From positions 62,001-126,000 of the forward strand of contig JAFWGA010000019.1 in NCBI GenBank assembly GCA_017515325.1: a DNA stretch of 64,000 nucleotides, read 5' to 3'. Under the pieces are notes generated by a model. It was not told the origin of the DNA. It ran no database searches and worked only from the letters and a program-made list of their open reading frames with translations. This document shows, piece after piece, positions 61,392 to 64,000 of the stretch (position 1 is the stretch's first letter; every line of letters begins with the position of its first letter). Made by a program: the position numbers and the translations under genes. This DNA comes from Blautia sp. Its GTDB lineage: Bacteria; Bacillota; Clostridia; Lachnospirales; Lachnospiraceae.

Positions 61392-62162
61392 ATGGCACAT
61401 GTGATCGCCGTTGCCGGGAAGGGCGGCGTGGGAAAAACTACTCTTTGCGGAATGTTGATCCAGTATCTGTGCGAGCTGGGAAAAGGACCTATCCTTGCGG
61501 TGGATGCCGATGCAAACGCAAATCTGAATGAAGTCCTTGGGGTAGAGGTTCAGACCACCTTGGGGGATGTCAGAGAAGAGATCGCCAGGGCTGAAATGGC
61601 AAAGGAAAATCCGATTCCTGCCGGCATGTCGAAGGCGGATTATGCCGAGATGCGTTTTGAAGACGCTCTGACGGAGGAGGATGATTTTGATCTCCTTGTT
61701 ATGGGACGGACCCAGGGAAAAGGCTGTTACTGCTTTGTCAATGGCCTTCTTCAGAATCAGCTGGCAAAGTACCAGAACAATTATCCATATATTGTTGTGG
61801 ACAATGAAGCCGGGATGGAGCATATCAGCAGAGGAGTTCTGCCTTCCATGCAGACGGCGATCCTGGTCAGTGACTGTTCCCGCCGTGGAATACAGGCTGT
61901 GGGGCGTATCGCTGAGCTGATCAAGGAATGCGATATGCATCCGGACATGGTGGGTCTTATCGTAAACAGAGCCCCCGGCGGAAGATTAAACGAAGGCATT
62001 CTGGAGGAGATACAGATTCAGGGGCTTAACCTGCTGGGGGTGGTTCCTCAGGACGAGTCGGTATACGAGTACGATTGCAGCGGAAAGCCCACATCAAAAC
62101 TTCCTGCAGACAATCCGGTGAAACAGGCATTAAGGACTATTGTGGATAAAATGAATCTGTAA
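61392..62162 (+). CDS. cooC: CODH maturation ATPase CooC
   Basis: This P-loop ATPase inserts nickel into the C-cluster of CODH or into acetyl-CoA synthase (AcsF). The 256-residue protein has the deviant Walker A GKGGVGKTT (residues 9-17), the MinD-like VDADANANLNE, and the nickel-binding CxC motif in GKGCYCFVNGLL. AGGAGG precedes the ATG. cooS follows after a 347-bp structured spacer. Confidence 0.94.
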   Translation: MAHVIAVAGKGGVGKTTLCGMLIQYLCELGKGPILAVDADANANLNEVLGVEVQTTLGDVREEIARAEMAKENPIPAGMSKADYAEMRFEDALTEEDDFDLLVMGRTQGKGCYCFVNGLLQNQLAKYQNNYPYIVVDNEAGMEHISRGVLPSMQTAILVSDCSRRGIQAVGRIAELIKECDMHPDMVGLIVNRAPGGRLNEGILEEIQIQGLNLLGVVPQDESVYEYDCSGKPTSKLPADNPVKQALRTIVDKMNL

Positions 62163-62509
62163 GTACAATGGCGGCATCATGATTCGGCAGGCAGCGGCTG
62201 AGAACAGATGACCGGGCTGGCTGCCTGTTGGCCGCTGTATTCTGCCGTCATTGCATGAATGACAGAAATGTAAGGATACGCTCAGCCGGATCAGGCGGAG
62301 GCTGGCCGGATCTTTATATATATCAGACCGTGTTGCTGCGGATGTTCCCTGACGGGGGCAGCGGTCTGCAAAAGGGCGGAGAATGAAGGCATACCTTTGT
62401 CCTGCCCTGGCAAGCATAGATATAGACGAGCGGTATTTGTTCAGTCATCCTGCATGAAGCAGCGAAAAAGTATGGCTGAACGGTTACCAGGTGTGTAAGG
62501 AGGACAAGA
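62163..62509 (+). promoter_or_regulatory. Structured spacer between cooC and cooS
   Basis: This 347-bp non-coding spacer has stems that exclude each other: CAGGCAGC (62188-62195)/GCTGCCTG (62220-62227) and CAGCGGC (62192-62198)/GCCGCTG (62231-62237). A long hairpin CAGACC...GCTGC/GCAGC...GGTCTG spans 62324-62368. GCCGGATC is repeated at 62285 and 62304. No terminator or known riboswitch was recognised; no cobalamin box was found. Confidence 0.45.
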
Positions 62510-64000
62510 ATGAGTGAATTTACGTTAACGACTGTAGAAGAGTTTGAGGCGGCTACCAACCGGCTCCTCGAGACAGGCGCGAAGGTCGGCGCGGACAGCT
62601 GGCAGATGCGTGTCAAGAATCAGACACCCCACTGCAAATTCGGTGAGAATGGTGTATGCTGCCGTATCTGTTCCATGGGTCCCTGCCGTATCACCCCGAA
62701 GGCTCCGAGAGGAATCTGCGGATGTGACGCTCATGGTATAGTAGGTAGAAACTTCCTTCGTTTTGTGGCCGGCGGCGCTGCCACCCATTCTGATCATGGC
62801 CGTGAGATCTGCAATACACTGGGTCACACCGAGGCAGGCGGAACCTATCAGGTCAAGGATCCCGCCAAGCTGATCCGTATTGCCAAGGAATGGGGCGTGG
62901 AGACAGAAGGCAAGGACATCTACGATCTGGCTCATGAGATGAGTGAGATCGCTCTGTCAGAATATGGAAAGAACCATGGCATTTCCCGCTGGCTTTCCCG
63001 TGCTCCCGAGCATACCAGGGAAATCTGGCACAGAGAAGGAATCGAGCCCCGCGCCATTGACCGTGAGGTATCCTGCGCCATGCATATGACCCATATGGGC
63101 AATTCCTGCAAGCCGGAGGCGCTGATTCGCCAGTCACTGAGAAACGGCCTTTCCGACGGCTGGGGAGGCTCCATGTGCGGTACGGAATTCTCTGATGTTC
63201 TCTTTGGCACCCCCAAGGAGATTCAGACAGAAGCCAATCTTGGCGTTATGGTAGAGGAGAACGTCAATATCGTCGTTCATGGTCATGATCCGAGTCTTTC
63301 CGAGATTATCTGCGACCTGGCCGACAGCAAGGAAATGCAGGATTATGCCAAGACGTTCGGAGCCAAGGGCATTACTGTTTCCGGTGTCTGCTGTACCTCC
63401 AATGAGGTAGCCATGAGACGCGGTATACCCATGGCCGGAAATTTCCTGCAGCAGGAAAATGTGGTTCTGACCGGTGCATGTGAAGCGATTGTCGTTGATG
63501 TGCAGTGCATCTTCCCGGCACTTGGACCTCTTTCCAAATGCTTCCATACCAAGTTCATCACCACTTCTCCCATCTGCCAGATGCCGGATTCAGAATTCAT
63601 TGAGTTTGATACTGGATCTGCCGCCGAAAAAGCGAAGAAAATTGTCATGCTGGCCTGCGAGAACTTCCAGAACAGAAAGAAAGAGCTGGTTTACATTCCG
63701 CAGATGAAGCATAAGGCATGGGTCGGTTATTCGGTTGAGGAGATTGTCCACAAGCTTGACGGTGTAACAAACAGCCAGGTAGATACCACAGGCTCCACCC
63801 GTCCTCTGCTCGAGTGCGTGACCTCCGGTGTTCTTCGCGGAGCGGTCGCCATGGTTGGCTGCAACAATCCCAAGGTACGTCCGGACACGGCTCATATCGA
63901 GATGATGAAGAAGCTGATCGCCAAGGATATCATCATTATTGCCTCAGGATGTTCTGCGCAGGCCGCTGCCAAGGCAGGCCTTATGGACAAGGCAGCCAAG
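62510..64000 (+). CDS. cooS: Carbon monoxide dehydrogenase catalytic subunit (partial)
   Basis: The gene starts at ATG 62510 behind AAGGAGG and runs off the right edge (497 codons visible of about 630). It catalyses reversible CO oxidation/CO2 reduction at a Ni-Fe-S C-cluster. Visible are the N-terminal D- and B-cluster cysteines (HCKFGENGVCCRICSMGPCRI section, GICGCDAHG), the C-cluster His region VHGHDPSLSE, Cys in GVCCTSNE and TGACEAIVVDVQC, and MVGCNNPKV. Whether it is the ACS-bound AcsA or a monofunctional CODH cannot be decided, since the downstream genes are outside the window. Confidence 0.96.
   Translation, partial: MSEFTLTTVEEFEAATNRLLETGAKVGADSWQMRVKNQTPHCKFGENGVCCRICSMGPCRITPKAPRGICGCDAHGIVGRNFLRFVAGGAATHSDHGREICNTLGHTEAGGTYQVKDPAKLIRIAKEWGVETEGKDIYDLAHEMSEIALSEYGKNHGISRWLSRAPEHTREIWHREGIEPRAIDREVSCAMHMTHMGNSCKPEALIRQSLRNGLSDGWGGSMCGTEFSDVLFGTPKEIQTEANLGVMVEENVNIVVHGHDPSLSEIICDLADSKEMQDYAKTFGAKGITVSGVCCTSNEVAMRRGIPMAGNFLQQENVVLTGACEAIVVDVQCIFPALGPLSKCFHTKFITTSPICQMPDSEFIEFDTGSAAEKAKKIVMLACENFQNRKKELVYIPQMKHKAWVGYSVEEIVHKLDGVTNSQVDTTGSTRPLLECVTSGVLRGAVAMVGCNNPKVRPDTAHIEMMKKLIAKDIIIIASGCSAQAAAKAGLMDKAAK

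Noticed and set aside
62163-62509. Cobalamin riboswitch upstream of cooS
   Set aside because: No B12 box or related conserved core is present; the structure is different.

Overview
The window looks like chromosome from an acetogenic member of the Lachnospiraceae (Clostridia, Bacillota), close in flavour to Blautia or Marvinbryantia. Three things point there: moderate GC content with strong AGGAGG ribosome sites and frequent TTG/GTG starts; Clostridial gene neighbourhoods such as rplS-lepB-rbgA-rnhB-yraN and der-plsY-gpsA; and, at the right edge, carbon monoxide dehydrogenase (cooS) with its nickel factors cooC and cooT and a metF-type reductase, as expected for the Wood-Ljungdahl pathway. The assignment is inference from gene content; no alignment was run.

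Layout. 0-2.5 kb: the start of a receiver-GGDEF protein (minus) and a phosphohexomutase. 2.6-7.8 kb: a complete monosaccharide ABC importer (binding protein, double ATPase, two permeases). 8-13.2 kb: an S66 carboxypeptidase, a Uma2-family protein, and a tyrosine recombinase translationally coupled to a 789-residue protein of unknown function. 13.4-17.4 kb: an orphan OmpR-type regulator converging on a CUT1 sugar importer that lacks its own ATPase. 17.9-30.3 kb: lipid/diacylglycerol kinase, type III glutamine synthetase with a MoxR ATPase and a VWA protein, a CdaR-type regulator, ftsE-ftsX-ctpA, rarA and cbiK. 30.3-34.2 kb: tRNA-Ser(CGA), dapF and tRNA-Ala(GGC) on the minus strand, then a GH36 alpha-galactosidase. 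34.5-35.6 kb: a secreted Big2-domain protein. 36-44.6 kb: a seven-gene surface operon of TasA/camelysin-like proteins with a SipW-type signal peptidase and a 1319-residue secreted protein. 44.9-47.6 kb: a ZorA/ZorB-like MotA/OmpA motor pair. 47.6-58.4 kb: housekeeping genes (map, rplS, lepB, rbgA, rnhB, yraN, prs, pgeF, a radical-SAM/PDZ protein, der, plsY, gpsA). 58.5-64 kb: an aldo/keto reductase divergent from the CODH maturation cluster.

How the parts work together. The two sugar importers, the alpha-galactosidase and the phosphohexomutase fit a gut saccharide fermenter. The cbiK (cobalt insertion for corrinoids), metF, cooT, cooC and cooS genes fit CO2/CO fixation as electron sink. A Rex-like operator overlapping a promoter ahead of the CODH cluster would tie that sink to NADH/NAD+ balance. 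Least explained are the 36-44.6 kb surface operon, the orphan ZorAB-like motor, a family of small hairpins with the invariant core ATTCGTGCGCA near several of these loci, a pair of 75-bp inverted repeats 9.8 kb apart, and a 61-bp element found in similar form upstream of the alpha-galactosidase and of cooC.
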